From Dyadobacter sp. Leaf189 (GTDB lineage Bacteria > Bacteroidota > Bacteroidia > Cytophagales > Spirosomataceae): a DNA stretch of 64,000 bases. The notes under the pieces were generated by a model. The model did not search any database. It was not told where the DNA came from and saw only the letters and a list, made by a program, of their open reading frames with translations. Below are positions 35,149 to 44,678 of this stretch, one piece after another. Position 1 is the first letter of the stretch. Each line of letters begins with the position of its first letter. The stretch covers positions 840,268 to 904,267 of the forward strand of contig NZ_LMPS01000005.1 of assembly GCF_001424405.1 (NCBI RefSeq), read 5' to 3'. The position numbers were made by a program, and so were the translations under genes.

Positions 35149-36351
35149 GTGCCTGAAAAGCGAAATAATTTCCTGAGAAAACTGCTCGATCAATCCAAGT
35201 TGCCGGTCTCCGAAAAAGAGTTCTGGTGGTATTCGTTTTGCTACTGGGGCATTTTTGCATTGATCACTTTGTGGCAGCTCACCATGCTCTGGCGCATTCG
35301 TGAAGGCTTCACCATGCAGCCGAACGAGCTTTTTATCTGGTTCCTTGACGGATTATTCTGGTGGTCGACTACGCCGCTGGTACTATGGGCTTCGCTCAAA
35401 GTGCCTATCGCATTCAAAGGGCGGGACGGTTCGCTCCTGAAAGCCATTTTAATCCACCTGTTTATAGTAGGCTTTCTGAATGTGTTTGTAAACCTGCTGC
35501 ATTATTTTGTTACCAATCCGCTGATGTTCAAAGTAGCAGGCAAGTCGATTCCTCTTGAAAAATACCTCTTTTCCTTTTATTTCGGCTTCGCAGGGAGTTT
35601 TGCACAGTACCTTCTGCTGGTGGTTGGCTTTAATAAAGTGTCTTATATCTATCGCTATCAGGCATTAAAGCAGCAGCATTTTGATATTGAGCTAAATAAT
35701 GAACAGTTGCGGAGCCAGCTGGCCAACGCGCAGCTGCAATCACTGAAAATGCAGCTTAACCCGCATTTCCTGTTCAATACGCTTCACGCCGTGATCAGCC
35801 TCATGATCAAGAATGATATCCGGAAGGCGACCGTAATGATCACCACTTTAAGCGACCTGCTTCGGGCGGTTTTGATTAACCAAAAGGCTGATTTCATTCC
35901 ATTGCAGGAAGAACTTAAACTTACACGACAGTACCTGAGCATTCAGCAGGTCAGGTTTCAGGACAGGCTGAAAGTGGAATACGAGATCGATCCTGCATCT
36001 GAACTATACCCGGTGCCGCAGCTGATTTTGCAGCCGCTCGTCGAGAACTCCATCACACACGGTATCTCGGATGTGACTACCGACGCACTGATCCGCATTA
36101 AAGCTACCGTAAGCAACAGCGGACTGGAAATAAAAGTGGAAGACAATGGAGCCGGACAGCAGAAGGATTCGGAGGGAATGGGGCTCGGGCTGAAAAATAC
36201 AACATCGAGATTGAAGCAGGCGTACGGAGAAAAAGCAGGTCTGACTTTCGAACAGCCGGCGCGCGGAGGTACCATTGTGACCTTGTTTTTTGAAGGTCAG
36301 GCAAAAACCAAATTAATGAGCAGCAATGAAACATTCCAGTCTGATCGTTGA
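35149..36351 (+). CDS. LytS-type membrane sensor histidine kinase
   Basis: About 400 residues. The N-terminal half has four hydrophobic helices in the inner membrane. A short coiled coil (QHFDIELNNEQLRSQLANAQL) leads to the His_kinase domain with the phospho-acceptor H-box LKMQLNPHFLFNTLHAVISLM. The ATPase domain follows (N-box PLVENSITHGI, then VEDNGAG and GMGLGLKNTTSRL). It signals to the LytTR regulator whose gene overlaps its end by 26 bases. The start is uncertain: GTG 35149 is preferred over TTG 35107. No ligand-binding domain is visible, so the signal is unknown. Confidence 0.9.
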   Translation: MPEKRNNFLRKLLDQSKLPVSEKEFWWYSFCYWGIFALITLWQLTMLWRIREGFTMQPNELFIWFLDGLFWWSTTPLVLWASLKVPIAFKGRDGSLLKAILIHLFIVGFLNVFVNLLHYFVTNPLMFKVAGKSIPLEKYLFSFYFGFAGSFAQYLLLVVGFNKVSYIYRYQALKQQHFDIELNNEQLRSQLANAQLQSLKMQLNPHFLFNTLHAVISLMIKNDIRKATVMITTLSDLLRAVLINQKADFIPLQEELKLTRQYLSIQQVRFQDRLKVEYEIDPASELYPVPQLILQPLVENSITHGISDVTTDALIRIKATVSNSGLEIKVEDNGAGQQKDSEGMGLGLKNTTSRLKQAYGEKAGLTFEQPARGGTIVTLFFEGQAKTKLMSSNETFQSDR

Positions 36352-37096
36352 CGACGAAATCCTGGCAAGAGATGTGATCCGCACATTTCTGAAAGACGAC
36401 CCGCACATTCAGGTAGCCGGAGAGGCTGGCAATGGATCGGAGGCGGTGATTAAAATACTTCAGTATCGGCCCGAACTGGTTTTTTTGGATATACAAATGC
36501 CGGAGCTGGACGGGTTTCAGGTTTTGAAGGAAATCTGGCCGCATTATCAGCCATTTGTGGTCTTTACAACTGCCTACGATCAATATGCGCTTCGTGCTTT
36601 CGAGGTGAATGCGATTGACTACCTGCTGAAACCGTTTGACGAGATCAGGTTTCATCAGTCGCTCGGGCGGGCAAAAGAGCGGCTGAGCCTCAAATCACAG
36701 CCGCGCATGGAGGAGCTTGTTGCCAACCTCCTGAAAGAACAGCGCGAGCGACCGGAGAATTATCTGCAAAGGATTCTGGTGAAAGAAGCCGGTAAAATGT
36801 ATCTGGTCAAAACAGCAGATATCAGCCACTTCTCGGCAGACGGAAATTACATTTCGGTGTATACTGCTGCCAAAACCTACACCATTTACGAAAGCCTCAG
36901 CAGCCTGGAAAATCGGCTTGATCCCGACATCATGATCCGCGTTGGCCGCTCCAACATCGTTAACATGAACTATATTTCTGAACTGGAAACGTACTTTAAT
37001 GGCGAGTACATTATCCATCTTTCCACAGGTGATAAAGTAAAGTGGACAAGAGGATACCGGGAAAATATCCGCGCTTTTCTCACAAAAATCGGCTGA
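36326..37096 (+). CDS. LytTR family response regulator
   Basis: A 256-residue regulator. The receiver domain covers residues 1-125: acidic pair in LIVDDEILARD, phospho-acceptor aspartate in LVFLDIQMPELDGF, and the lysine in YLLKPFDE. The C-terminal LytTR DNA-binding domain runs from about 150 (ILVKEAGKMYLVKTADISHFSADGNYISVY ... IMIRVGRSNIVNMNYI). Its gene overlaps the kinase gene, so the two are translationally coupled. Targets are unknown. Confidence 0.94.
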   Translation: MKHSSLIVDDEILARDVIRTFLKDDPHIQVAGEAGNGSEAVIKILQYRPELVFLDIQMPELDGFQVLKEIWPHYQPFVVFTTAYDQYALRAFEVNAIDYLLKPFDEIRFHQSLGRAKERLSLKSQPRMEELVANLLKEQRERPENYLQRILVKEAGKMYLVKTADISHFSADGNYISVYTAAKTYTIYESLSSLENRLDPDIMIRVGRSNIVNMNYISELETYFNGEYIIHLSTGDKVKWTRGYRENIRAFLTKIG

Positions 37097-37183
37097 CAGC
37101 AAATCTGTTTCAGGCACTGATAGGCACAGTTCAGATAAAATAATCTACAATTCAAACAGTAGTACTTCCGCACGGGCTATCTG

Positions 37184-37201
37184 CAGGCGAATTTGCGCCT
37201 G
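37184..37201 (+). terminator. Weak hairpin after the response regulator
   Basis: CAGGCG / CGCCTG around AATTTG, followed by a mixed T-rich stretch and then the next gene at 37225. It may be an attenuating terminator. Confidence 0.35.
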
Positions 37202-37224
37202 TTCTGTTACTTAACTATTTAGCC

Positions 37225-37566
37225 ATGCAATTTAAAAACTTCAACTTCCCAAACTCCGCCCTCACGCGCGACCTGCGTGCTATGGCGAAGTCAAAATGGG
37301 CACCAGCCGCGATTGGTGGCAGTGCCGTAATCATTGGGCTAGCGCTGCTGGCACCTACCATCTCGTCGGGACCTCTTCCTGAACTTGAACAAAACCTCCG
37401 CGAAGGCGTCGGCGAGTCGCATTGGTGCTACGATCCGATGAACCAGAAACTGGTAGTGAAGCCGGTTGCCCTACGTTGCAACAAGTCTGCGGAAATAGCA
37501 TTGCCGGTCAGCAGCATCGAAGCTTTCAGGCGGCCTGCCCTACTGCAAAGTTTGATACAGCTATAA
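37225..37566 (+). CDS. Hypothetical single-pass membrane protein
   Basis: A 113-residue protein I do not recognise. A single hydrophobic helix (WAPAAIGGSAVIIGLALLAPTI) is at about residues 28-50, preceded by a basic region, so the C-terminus should face the periplasm. The tail holds two cysteines (SHWCYDPMN and ALRCNKS) that could form a disulphide. It lies downstream of the LytS/LytTR pair and before a strong terminator; a functional link with them is only positional. Confidence 0.6.
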   Translation: MQFKNFNFPNSALTRDLRAMAKSKWAPAAIGGSAVIIGLALLAPTISSGPLPELEQNLREGVGESHWCYDPMNQKLVVKPVALRCNKSAEIALPVSSIEAFRRPALLQSLIQL

Positions 37567-37570
37567 TCAA

Positions 37571-37619
37571 AATCAGTAGGCCGGGCTTAAACAAACCCGG
37601 CCTACCGATTACTTTTTTT
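37571..37619. terminator. Terminator between convergent genes
   Basis: Stem AATC-A-GTAGGCCGGG with CCCGGCCTAC-C-GATT, one mismatch, around a 10-nt loop, then a run of seven T on the plus strand. It serves the small membrane-protein gene and abuts the stop codon of the RND gene at 37621. Confidence 0.88.
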
Positions 37620-37620
37620 A

Positions 37621-40600
37621 CTAATAAGCCAGTTCCGCAACTTCACGCACTTCTTTCTTCACCTCAATGGCCGGAGGGAGCAGCTTGTACATCACCGGCG
37701 TCACTAGCCTCGACAGTAATGTAGAGCTTATCAATCCACCAATCAGCACCAATGCAAGCGGCGAGTAGAGCGCGCTGTATTCGATCACCAACGGCAGTAA
37801 TCCCCCGATTGCAGTGAGTGAAGTAAGCAGGATAGGCACAAAACGAATTTCGCCAGCTTCAATGATTGCCTCTTCAATTCCTTTGCCCTGCTCGCGCAGC
37901 TGATTCGTAAAATCCACCACGAGCAATGAGTTTTTGACCTCAATACCTACCAATGCGATAAAGCCGATTGTGGCAGTGAAAGAGAGGGTCTCGCCGGTCA
38001 GGAAGAGCATAGCCAATCCGCCAACAATGCCCAGCGGGATCACAGAAAGCACAATCAGTATACTTTTGAATGTCTTGAATTCAAGTATCAGCACACCCAG
38101 AAAGCCGAAAATAGTTACCAGGATAATGAGTCCCAAACCGCCGAAACTTTCCTGCTGGCTTTCCTTTTCGCCGGCTACCGTGAAAGTTTGTCCATCCTCA
38201 AATCTGAATTGATTGAGCTTTGAAGTAATCTCTTCATCAAGCCGCTGCACATTATAGCCCGGTTTCACGAATGCGGATACAGTGACGTAGCGATCTTTAT
38301 CGTAATGCCGGATCTGATTGGGCGAACTCTCGAATTCTACCGTCGCTACGTTTTTCAAAGGGATACTTGCGCCCGAGGCGGAGGTAACATACAGCTTGTC
38401 AAAAACACTGTAATCCTGAACTGCTGCATTGCGCGAAACGGACACATTCACATCGTAATTATCCGCCTTACCCACATCCTCGCGGTAGGTAGCCACATTC
38501 AGTCCCGCCGCCCCCAGCCGGATCGTACGGTCGATTTCCGCAGAGGAAATGCCGAGGGTTCCTGCTTTTTGCTTGTTAATGCTGATACGCAGGTCAGTAG
38601 GCTGCACCAGCAGCGGGTTGTTCACATAGATGGTACCCTCCGTTTTGGCCAACAGATCCGCTACGCGAAATGCCGTTTTACGAAGATCTGATAAATTTTC
38701 ACCGTAGATCCGGTAAGCAAGCGGCGCCTCGATGAGCGGGCCCTGCTCAAAGTCTTTCACCTTGATCTCTGCGCCGGGATAGCCTTCCAGCTTCTTTCTG
38801 AGACGCTCGATCACTTCCACTTTCTCCGTGGTTTTTAAACCTTCTACCTGCACGAAAATCTCCGCAAAATTCTCGCTTTCATTGTGTTGGACTACGTTAT
38901 AGTAGATCCTGGGATTTCCTTTACCCACATTCGTAGCAAAAGAAGTGATCTGTGGTTCCTGCTTCAAAACACCCTCCACATAGCGGGCAACCTGGTTTGT
39001 CTTCCTGATATTGGTCCCTTGCGGCGTTTCTATGCTAACCAGGAACATCGGTTTTTCAGATTTGGGAAAAAGTGAGTTTCCAATGAGCGGGACCAGGGCA
39101 AGTGAGCCTGCGAAGATCAATGCGGCGATTACCAGCGTCACGGCCGGGCGCTTCAATGCCTTATCCAGGATAGTGCCGTAAGTTCCGTGGATGAGTTTTT
39201 TCATTCCCCTCAACAAAAAATTACCTTCCTCGCTCGCATGCGGCTTCAAAATCACGCTTGATAAAAAGGGAACGATCGTCAGCGATACGATCATAGAAGC
39301 AAACACCGTGGTAATAACGGAAAGCGGCAGACTCCGGATAAAATCACCCGCACCCTCGGGAAGAAATACCAACGGCAGAAAAGCGAAAATCAGCAGGATC
39401 GTGCAGCCTACTACCGCCAACCCGATCTGCGAGGAAGCTTTGATAGATGCATCCACGCGGTTAAAGCCCATTCGCAGGTACCTTTCAATGTTTTCAACGA
39501 CAACAATGCTGTCGTCGACCAAGATACCGAGCGCGACGATCATCCCGACAATACTCAGTTGGTTGATATTGTACCCGAAAAGGTTCATCAGCGTCAGCCC
39601 GATCGCGAGAGATAATGGAATGGAGATCATCACCACCACCGAAGCCCGTGTACCCAGCGGCAGCAATGTGAGCAGCACCAGCAGGATCGCAATGCCGAAA
39701 TCGCGGGCAAAATGCGAGAGCCGTGTATCGACGCTCTTTGCCTGGTCGAACACTTTCACCAGCTCGATATTGGCCGGCAGCCTGGTTTTGAACTGCTCCA
39801 CTACCGGCGCCACCTGGTCCTGCACGGCAATGATATTTTCTCCCTCTTTCTGACTTACATTCACAAAACTGCAACGGTATCCATTTAATCTGGCGAGGTG
39901 GGTTTCGTCTTCATAGCCCATTTTTACTTCGGCCACATCTTTCAGGTAAACGATCTTCCCATTCGCCGTGGAAACAACTGTATTCGCGATTTCGTCCAGT
40001 GTGCGATAGTTACCGCTCGTCTTAATGTTGAGCTTCTTGGTACCCATACTGATGCTCCCACCGGGTATATTCACATTCTCACTTTGGAGGGCGGCGATTA
40101 CCTGATTTTGGGTAAGCTGCTGCTGAGCGATCTTTTGCAGGTTAAGACTTACCTTCACCTGTGGCTCAGGCATGCCCTGGTAATCCACTTTTTTCAGGCT
40201 CTTGATCTTTTCCAGCTGCTCTTTCAGCTCCTTCGAATACTTCTTCAACTGCGTATAAGTCGCATTCTCACTGACCAGCGCGAATTGGTAGATACTTACG
40301 TCGGAAGGGATCTGTTTGTTGATGCGGATATCCGCAATGTCGGCAGGAAGCTGGCTGCGAATGCTGTTGATCTCGCGCACAATCTCCTGGTACTTATCTT
40401 CGGGATCGGAGCTGTACTTATACTGGATCTGCATCACCGCCAACCCGTCCTGAATATCGGTGATCACGTGCTTCATATTGTCCAACTCGTTAATCTTCTT
40501 CTCCATCGGATCCACCACAAGCTGCTCCATATCCTTCGGGCTTGCGCCCGGATAGATCACCACGACTGTAAACTGCGGCGGGTGAATGTCGGGATCTTCG

Positions 40601-40704
40601 CTTCGCGGCATCGTCAGCAAAGAATAAATGCCAAGCGCCATTACTGCCAGGAACACCACCAGCGTAAACTGATAATTTTTGACGGCAAATTCAGGTAGTT
40701 TCAT
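37621..40704 (-). CDS. RND efflux transporter, inner-membrane permease (HAE1/AcrB type)
   Basis: A 1027-residue proton-driven exporter, full length for the family. It has twelve membrane helices in two halves, each preceded by a large periplasmic loop (porter domains). The proton-relay aspartates are in GILVDDSIVVVENIERYL. The N-terminus (FAVKNYQFTLVVFLAVMALG) and the GASPKDMEQLVVDPMEKKI segment are typical. It works with the adaptor and TolC-like protein encoded just upstream on the same strand. It is the last gene in the TetR-regulated operon. Drug range cannot be read from sequence. Confidence 0.95.
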   Translation of the reverse strand: MKLPEFAVKNYQFTLVVFLAVMALGIYSLLTMPRSEDPDIHPPQFTVVVIYPGASPKDMEQLVVDPMEKKINELDNMKHVITDIQDGLAVMQIQYKYSSDPEDKYQEIVREINSIRSQLPADIADIRINKQIPSDVSIYQFALVSENATYTQLKKYSKELKEQLEKIKSLKKVDYQGMPEPQVKVSLNLQKIAQQQLTQNQVIAALQSENVNIPGGSISMGTKKLNIKTSGNYRTLDEIANTVVSTANGKIVYLKDVAEVKMGYEDETHLARLNGYRCSFVNVSQKEGENIIAVQDQVAPVVEQFKTRLPANIELVKVFDQAKSVDTRLSHFARDFGIAILLVLLTLLPLGTRASVVVMISIPLSLAIGLTLMNLFGYNINQLSIVGMIVALGILVDDSIVVVENIERYLRMGFNRVDASIKASSQIGLAVVGCTILLIFAFLPLVFLPEGAGDFIRSLPLSVITTVFASMIVSLTIVPFLSSVILKPHASEEGNFLLRGMKKLIHGTYGTILDKALKRPAVTLVIAALIFAGSLALVPLIGNSLFPKSEKPMFLVSIETPQGTNIRKTNQVARYVEGVLKQEPQITSFATNVGKGNPRIYYNVVQHNESENFAEIFVQVEGLKTTEKVEVIERLRKKLEGYPGAEIKVKDFEQGPLIEAPLAYRIYGENLSDLRKTAFRVADLLAKTEGTIYVNNPLLVQPTDLRISINKQKAGTLGISSAEIDRTIRLGAAGLNVATYREDVGKADNYDVNVSVSRNAAVQDYSVFDKLYVTSASGASIPLKNVATVEFESSPNQIRHYDKDRYVTVSAFVKPGYNVQRLDEEITSKLNQFRFEDGQTFTVAGEKESQQESFGGLGLIILVTIFGFLGVLILEFKTFKSILIVLSVIPLGIVGGLAMLFLTGETLSFTATIGFIALVGIEVKNSLLVVDFTNQLREQGKGIEEAIIEAGEIRFVPILLTSLTAIGGLLPLVIEYSALYSPLALVLIGGLISSTLLSRLVTPVMYKLLPPAIEVKKEVREVAELAY

Positions 40705-40722
40705 GATTTCGTCTGTTGAAGG

Positions 40723-41766
40723 TTACTGGACAATTTTAATCGCCGATCCGTCCGTCAGGTACGCAGAGCCTTCCCTGATCACCCTAGCGCCGGCTTCAAT
40801 GCCGGAAAGAATGTAAGCTTTGTTGCCTTCCAGGTACGCGATCTTCACCAGCTTTTTGGCCGCTTTGTCGCGCTGCGCTACAAACACAAATGCGCTGTCG
40901 CTTTCTCCCTCGATCAACGCGTCGACAGGCAGCGAGATCATATCCGTTTTTTCATTCGGGTAAATACTTACTCTTGCAAAAAGACCACTGGCGAGCTTCA
41001 ATGCTGATTTATACAGCTTGATCTCCACCTGGTACAAACCCGATCCTGCCTCACTCCCCTGCCCCAGCGCGCTCACTTTTCCAGTGAAAGTCTGTTTGTA
41101 AGCGTCAAAAGTTACCTCTGCTTTTTCCCCGCCTTTCAGCCGAGCCCAGTCCTTATCCGTCAACCCGCATTTCACCACCCAATCTTTGTTGGCAGTACTG
41201 CTGATGTACAATACCGGCGCGCCGCCCTGCACCTGCTCACCTGCATTCTGCAGCTTCCGGATCACGACCCCGTCGGTGTTTGAAATGATCCTGGTCTGCG
41301 ACAAGTTGAACCTCGCAATGTCGAGCTGTTTTTCTGTTAGTACCAATGCAGTCTGGCTGTTTTCTAGCTGCTCTTTGGTATTTACACTGTCCCGGTACAG
41401 GTTCTGTACGCGCTGGGCGTCGCGCTTTGCTTTCAGGAAATTCTCTTCCGCCTGGTTTACCTGCGCCTGGATCTCCGTGATATTCAGCGTGGCAAGTACC
41501 TGCCCCCGACGTACCTTATCGCCCTCTTTAACCGTAATGGAACTGATAATACCGCCCGTTTTGAAAGACAATCGAGCTTCACTATCCGATGCCAGCAGCC
41601 CCGAGGTTTCCACCGCCTGCGCCTGGGTAAGAGCAGTCGGGCTCACGATTTTCACCGGAATGGTATTGTCGGATTGTTCATGCTTTTTCTCCTCGCTGCA
41701 TCCTGCCAGCAAAAGAAGCGAGGCGAGTAACACGCCCGGTATTGTGATCTGAGTAGTTGTTTTCAT
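40723..41766 (-). CDS. RND efflux periplasmic adaptor lipoprotein
   Basis: A 347-residue membrane-fusion protein with a lipobox (LLLLAGC, C23). It has the barrel-sandwich lipoyl-like half (GGIISSITVKEGDKVRRGQVLATLN), a coiled-coil hairpin (about residues 95-165), the second lipoyl half and a beta-barrel domain. It bridges the RND permease and the outer-membrane channel. It lies 18 bases upstream of the permease gene and 6 bases downstream of the TolC-like gene. Confidence 0.93.
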   Translation of the reverse strand: MKTTTQITIPGVLLASLLLLAGCSEEKKHEQSDNTIPVKIVSPTALTQAQAVETSGLLASDSEARLSFKTGGIISSITVKEGDKVRRGQVLATLNITEIQAQVNQAEENFLKAKRDAQRVQNLYRDSVNTKEQLENSQTALVLTEKQLDIARFNLSQTRIISNTDGVVIRKLQNAGEQVQGGAPVLYISSTANKDWVVKCGLTDKDWARLKGGEKAEVTFDAYKQTFTGKVSALGQGSEAGSGLYQVEIKLYKSALKLASGLFARVSIYPNEKTDMISLPVDALIEGESDSAFVFVAQRDKAAKKLVKIAYLEGNKAYILSGIEAGARVIREGSAYLTDGSAIKIVQ

Positions 41767-41772
41767 AACAAT

Positions 41773-43140
41773 TTAGTTTTGAAGTACATAGCTTGCTTTT
41801 GCACGTTCGAGCTCGGCTGCACGGGTTTGTACGTTGAGATAGGAAATACTCTGCTGCAACTGATCGCTGATCAGCCGGTTCTGTGCGTCGAGCAGCTCTA
41901 TATACAGAAGTTGTCCCTCGCGATAGAGCTTTTGCTGATCATGATAGTACTGCTGCGATAAGGCGGTCTGGCTCCGGGAAGCCTGGTATATCTGCACCGC
42001 CGAGCTTAGCCGGTTCGTTGCAGTTCGTGTTTGCAGCAACAATTGCTGTTCTACCTGGTCAAGCTGCTCGCCCGCTGCTTTGACCTCCATTTCGGCCTGT
42101 CTGGTTCTGTGCTGAACACGGTTGGCCGCAAATACACGCCAGTCAAGCGTAAAACCGAAGAGGTAATAGCGGGTATCATTATTAAACCGCAGGAAGTCGC
42201 CTTGCGAACCCAGGTCCATAAACGTCGACAGTTTGGGCAATGCAGCGGAGCGCGCAAGCTGAACAGAAAGTGCATTGATCTTTGAAAGTGTTTCCAGCTT
42301 GATCAGCTCCTCTCGCTTCCCATCGGCTGCCTGATCCGCGAGCAGGTTTTGCGATTCCTGTTTTGGCAAACTCACCGGACTATCCAGCGGCTTATTCAGA
42401 AGGAAATTGAAGTATGCCACCGCATTCACCGCCTGGTTCCTGGCGTCTTCCAGCCGTGCCTCCAAACCGATCAGCTCATTTTCCGATCGGCTCACGACGG
42501 TCCTGATCGCCTTGTCATTTTTAACCAAAACCTGATTAAAGCGCAGATTGTCCCTGGCCAGCAAAACTGCATTCTGGATAATTGAGACGGATTCATTTGC
42601 CTGTAAACAAGCATAATAGGCCAGCTTCACTTCTTTCACCAGTTCCCTTTTGTAAACATCCAGTTCGGCCTGCTGCAAGTTGATCTGCTCTTTTTTAATG
42701 CGGGAGTTATAGATGATCTCGGCATTATAGATGGGCAGCGAAGTCCTGAAACGAGCGTCGTAGTAATTGTTTGGATTAAAAGTCTGGCTTACATTGTCAA
42801 CCTGCGGGAAAGCGGAAGTATTTGTAAGCTGGTTAAGCGAATTATAGACCGGATTCAGCAAATCGCCGATGGGAATGCTGATCTTCCGGCCGCCCCGTGA
42901 ATCCAGGTAAGATGCATTCAGGTTTACTTCCGGCAGAAAGAGCGTCTTCGCCTCTTTCAATGCATACAGGTTTTTTTCCAGTAAAAACCCCTGCTGCTTT
43001 ACACCCTGATTGTTTTTCAATGCATGATCGATGTATTCCTGTAAAGTCGCATCCTGCGCTTGCGCCGCAGAAATCATCATACAAGAGGCAAAAGCATAGT
43101 GTAACAGCCGCCGCAAGGGCGCCTTAAAGTTGAAGTCCAT
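41773..43140 (-). CDS. TolC family outer-membrane efflux protein
   Basis: A 455-residue channel with a signal peptide (YAFASCMMISAAQAQ). Two similar helical halves typical of the TolC fold are visible (ALKNNQGVKQQGFLLEKNLYALKEAKTLFLPEVNLNASY in the first and IKLETLSKINALSVQLARSAALPKLSTFMDLG in the second), followed by the LYREGQLLYIELLDAQNRL segment. It is the outer-membrane exit for the RND pump. A copy of the TetR-like palindrome lies 19 bases upstream of its start. Confidence 0.93.
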   Translation of the reverse strand: MDFNFKAPLRRLLHYAFASCMMISAAQAQDATLQEYIDHALKNNQGVKQQGFLLEKNLYALKEAKTLFLPEVNLNASYLDSRGGRKISIPIGDLLNPVYNSLNQLTNTSAFPQVDNVSQTFNPNNYYDARFRTSLPIYNAEIIYNSRIKKEQINLQQAELDVYKRELVKEVKLAYYACLQANESVSIIQNAVLLARDNLRFNQVLVKNDKAIRTVVSRSENELIGLEARLEDARNQAVNAVAYFNFLLNKPLDSPVSLPKQESQNLLADQAADGKREELIKLETLSKINALSVQLARSAALPKLSTFMDLGSQGDFLRFNNDTRYYLFGFTLDWRVFAANRVQHRTRQAEMEVKAAGEQLDQVEQQLLLQTRTATNRLSSAVQIYQASRSQTALSQQYYHDQQKLYREGQLLYIELLDAQNRLISDQLQQSISYLNVQTRAAELERAKASYVLQN

Positions 43141-43158
43141 AATAAGAGTCGTTTATTT

Positions 43159-43175
43159 ACTAAACAGTGTTCATC
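43159..43175. promoter_or_regulatory. Candidate TetR operator before tolC
   Basis: ACTAAACA-G-TGTTCATC, a partly palindromic site with a left half identical to the ideal ACTAAACAGTGTTTAGT. It matches the site at 43832-43848 at 18 of 20 positions when read in the opposite orientation. It lies between the tetR stop and the tolC start. Confidence 0.65.
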
Positions 43176-43191
43176 GAATGGTAAAATTTTT

Positions 43192-43806
43192 TTAGGTTTT
43201 CATTTGAGTCAAAAAATGAGATAGGGATGCATTCATCATTTGTCTAACATCTTCGTCGGGCATTTCAAGGATGCAAGTTCGCTCCCTGATGTACAATGTG
43301 ACAAGTCCATGCACAAAAGACCAGACTGTCATAGCAGCAACAAACTTGTCGGCCGGCTTAATCAAACCCTGATCGATGCACGCGGCCATTGTTTCAAGCA
43401 GGTACCCGAATGCGCATTCGCCTGCACTCCACTTTTCCTTGTGCTTGATCTCCGCCAGCGGGGCACGCATGACAAACATCAGATCGTAGTAATCCGGATT
43501 TTCAAGGGCAAAATTCACGTAAGTTTTACCCAGTTCATGCAACCGCTCATAAGGATCGCTGATGGAGTTGTGCTGACGCAAAAGTTTGTCGAGTATTTCA
43601 AATGCATTTTCGTGGATAATGTAAAAAATTTCATCCTTATCCTTGAAATACAGATAGATAGTGGCTGGACTGTACTCGATATCCTCGGCAATGTTACGGA
43701 TAGACGTCTTATCATAACCTTGCTTCAAAAACAACTGAGTTGCCGAATCTATGATCAGGTTTCTCATATCCTGCTTTTCCCGCTCTTTCCTTTCCTTGAT
43801 CGCCAT
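43192..43806 (-). CDS. TetR/AcrR family repressor of the efflux operon
   Basis: A 204-residue regulator. The helix-turn-helix reads IIDSATQLFLKQGYDKTSIRNIAEDIEYSPATIYLYFKDKDEIF in residues 15-60; the variable ligand-binding domain follows. It is the first gene of the tetR-tolC-adaptor-RND unit and has candidate operators before itself and before tolC, so it probably represses its own transcription and the pump. The inducing ligand is unknown. Confidence 0.93.
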   Translation of the reverse strand: MAIKERKEREKQDMRNLIIDSATQLFLKQGYDKTSIRNIAEDIEYSPATIYLYFKDKDEIFYIIHENAFEILDKLLRQHNSISDPYERLHELGKTYVNFALENPDYYDLMFVMRAPLAEIKHKEKWSAGECAFGYLLETMAACIDQGLIKPADKFVAAMTVWSFVHGLVTLYIRERTCILEMPDEDVRQMMNASLSHFLTQMKT

Positions 43807-43831
43807 AGTCTCTGAAATACGCCGTGAATAT

Positions 43832-43848
43832 AATAAACAGTGTTTAGT
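43832..43848. promoter_or_regulatory. Candidate TetR operator before tetR
   Basis: AATAAACA-G-TGTTTAGT, an almost perfect 17-bp palindrome, 26 bases upstream of the tetR start. It shares an extended match with the site at 43159-43175. Confidence 0.7.
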
Positions 43849-43964
43849 AAATCTATTTTTGTTTTGTACAAAAAGGAAGAATGGTAGAAAAATATACTTG
43901 AACGGAAAGCTTTACAGTGACTATAAAAGCTGTTTCGCAAGCATTTGATCGTATTAAGCAATAA

Positions 43965-43992
43965 AAAAGCGGGACAGAACTGACCCGCTTTT
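43965..43992 (-). terminator. Terminator of the coiled-coil gene
   Basis: Perfect 9-bp stem AAAAGCGGG / CCCGCTTTT around ACAGAACTGA. The minus strand ends with six T, fitting the gene that stops at 44013. Confidence 0.85.
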
Positions 43993-44012
43993 CATACAAA
44001 TTTATTTGGTAT

Positions 44013-44468
44013 TTACATTCCTGAGGTACCCGGCAGCGAAGCTAACTTCTCTTCATCGCGGCTGATATCCTTTTTCAGGTCATCAATATTTCGTTTCAGT
44101 TTTTCAAGACTATCCGCAGCTCTCCTTGCTTTTTTGGCATCACGGTTGGCTGAACTCGCGCTTTTGCTTGCCCGCTTCGCTGCCCGCTTGTCCTGCGGAT
44201 CGTCGCTCAGCCTGTCGGCAGCCTTGCGGTTTTGCTCAACGGAACGTTCGGCCGCTTCGGCGGTTTTCGCTGCTTCTTCCGTTTTGCTTTGCAGCTCGTT
44301 TTCGAGTTTGGCCAATTCCAGCTTGCGGTCGTTCAATTTCTTGCTCAGTTCAAGTGCTTCTTTTTGATTTTTCAGCAGGTTGATAGAGTCTTTGGATACT
44401 ACCTGGGCAGAGGCCGACAGCGTAATAAACGCAAGTCCGAGGGATGCTACTATGTTTCTGATTTTCAT
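44013..44468 (-). CDS. Small secreted coiled-coil protein
   Basis: A 151-residue exported protein, starting at ATG 44468 (MKIRNIVASLGLAFITLSASAQ signal); the frame extends further upstream but that part has no signal. The mature part is almost all charged heptads (NQKEALELSKKLNDRKLELAKLENELQ, then SASSANRDAKKARRAADSLEKLKRNIDDLKKDI), a long coiled coil rich in Lys, Ala and Glu. I do not recognise a family. It may be a structural or envelope-spacing protein. Confidence 0.75.
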   Translation of the reverse strand: MKIRNIVASLGLAFITLSASAQVVSKDSINLLKNQKEALELSKKLNDRKLELAKLENELQSKTEEAAKTAEAAERSVEQNRKAADRLSDDPQDKRAAKRASKSASSANRDAKKARRAADSLEKLKRNIDDLKKDISRDEEKLASLPGTSGM

Positions 44469-44678
44469 CGCTTCCAAATTATGATGTGAGGTAAAAACCT
44501 GACAGTGCAAAAACCATACCGGCAAAGAAAGTGCGTCATAATAGCAGTTACATACAAGGAAAAAGTTGGAAATTTCGCAGGAAATGCCGATTTCCTGAAT
44601 TAAAAGGTTGTTTAAATAGTTTGTTTAAAATGTTTGTACAACATCATTTTAAACTCCTCACTGACAAACAACTTTGCT

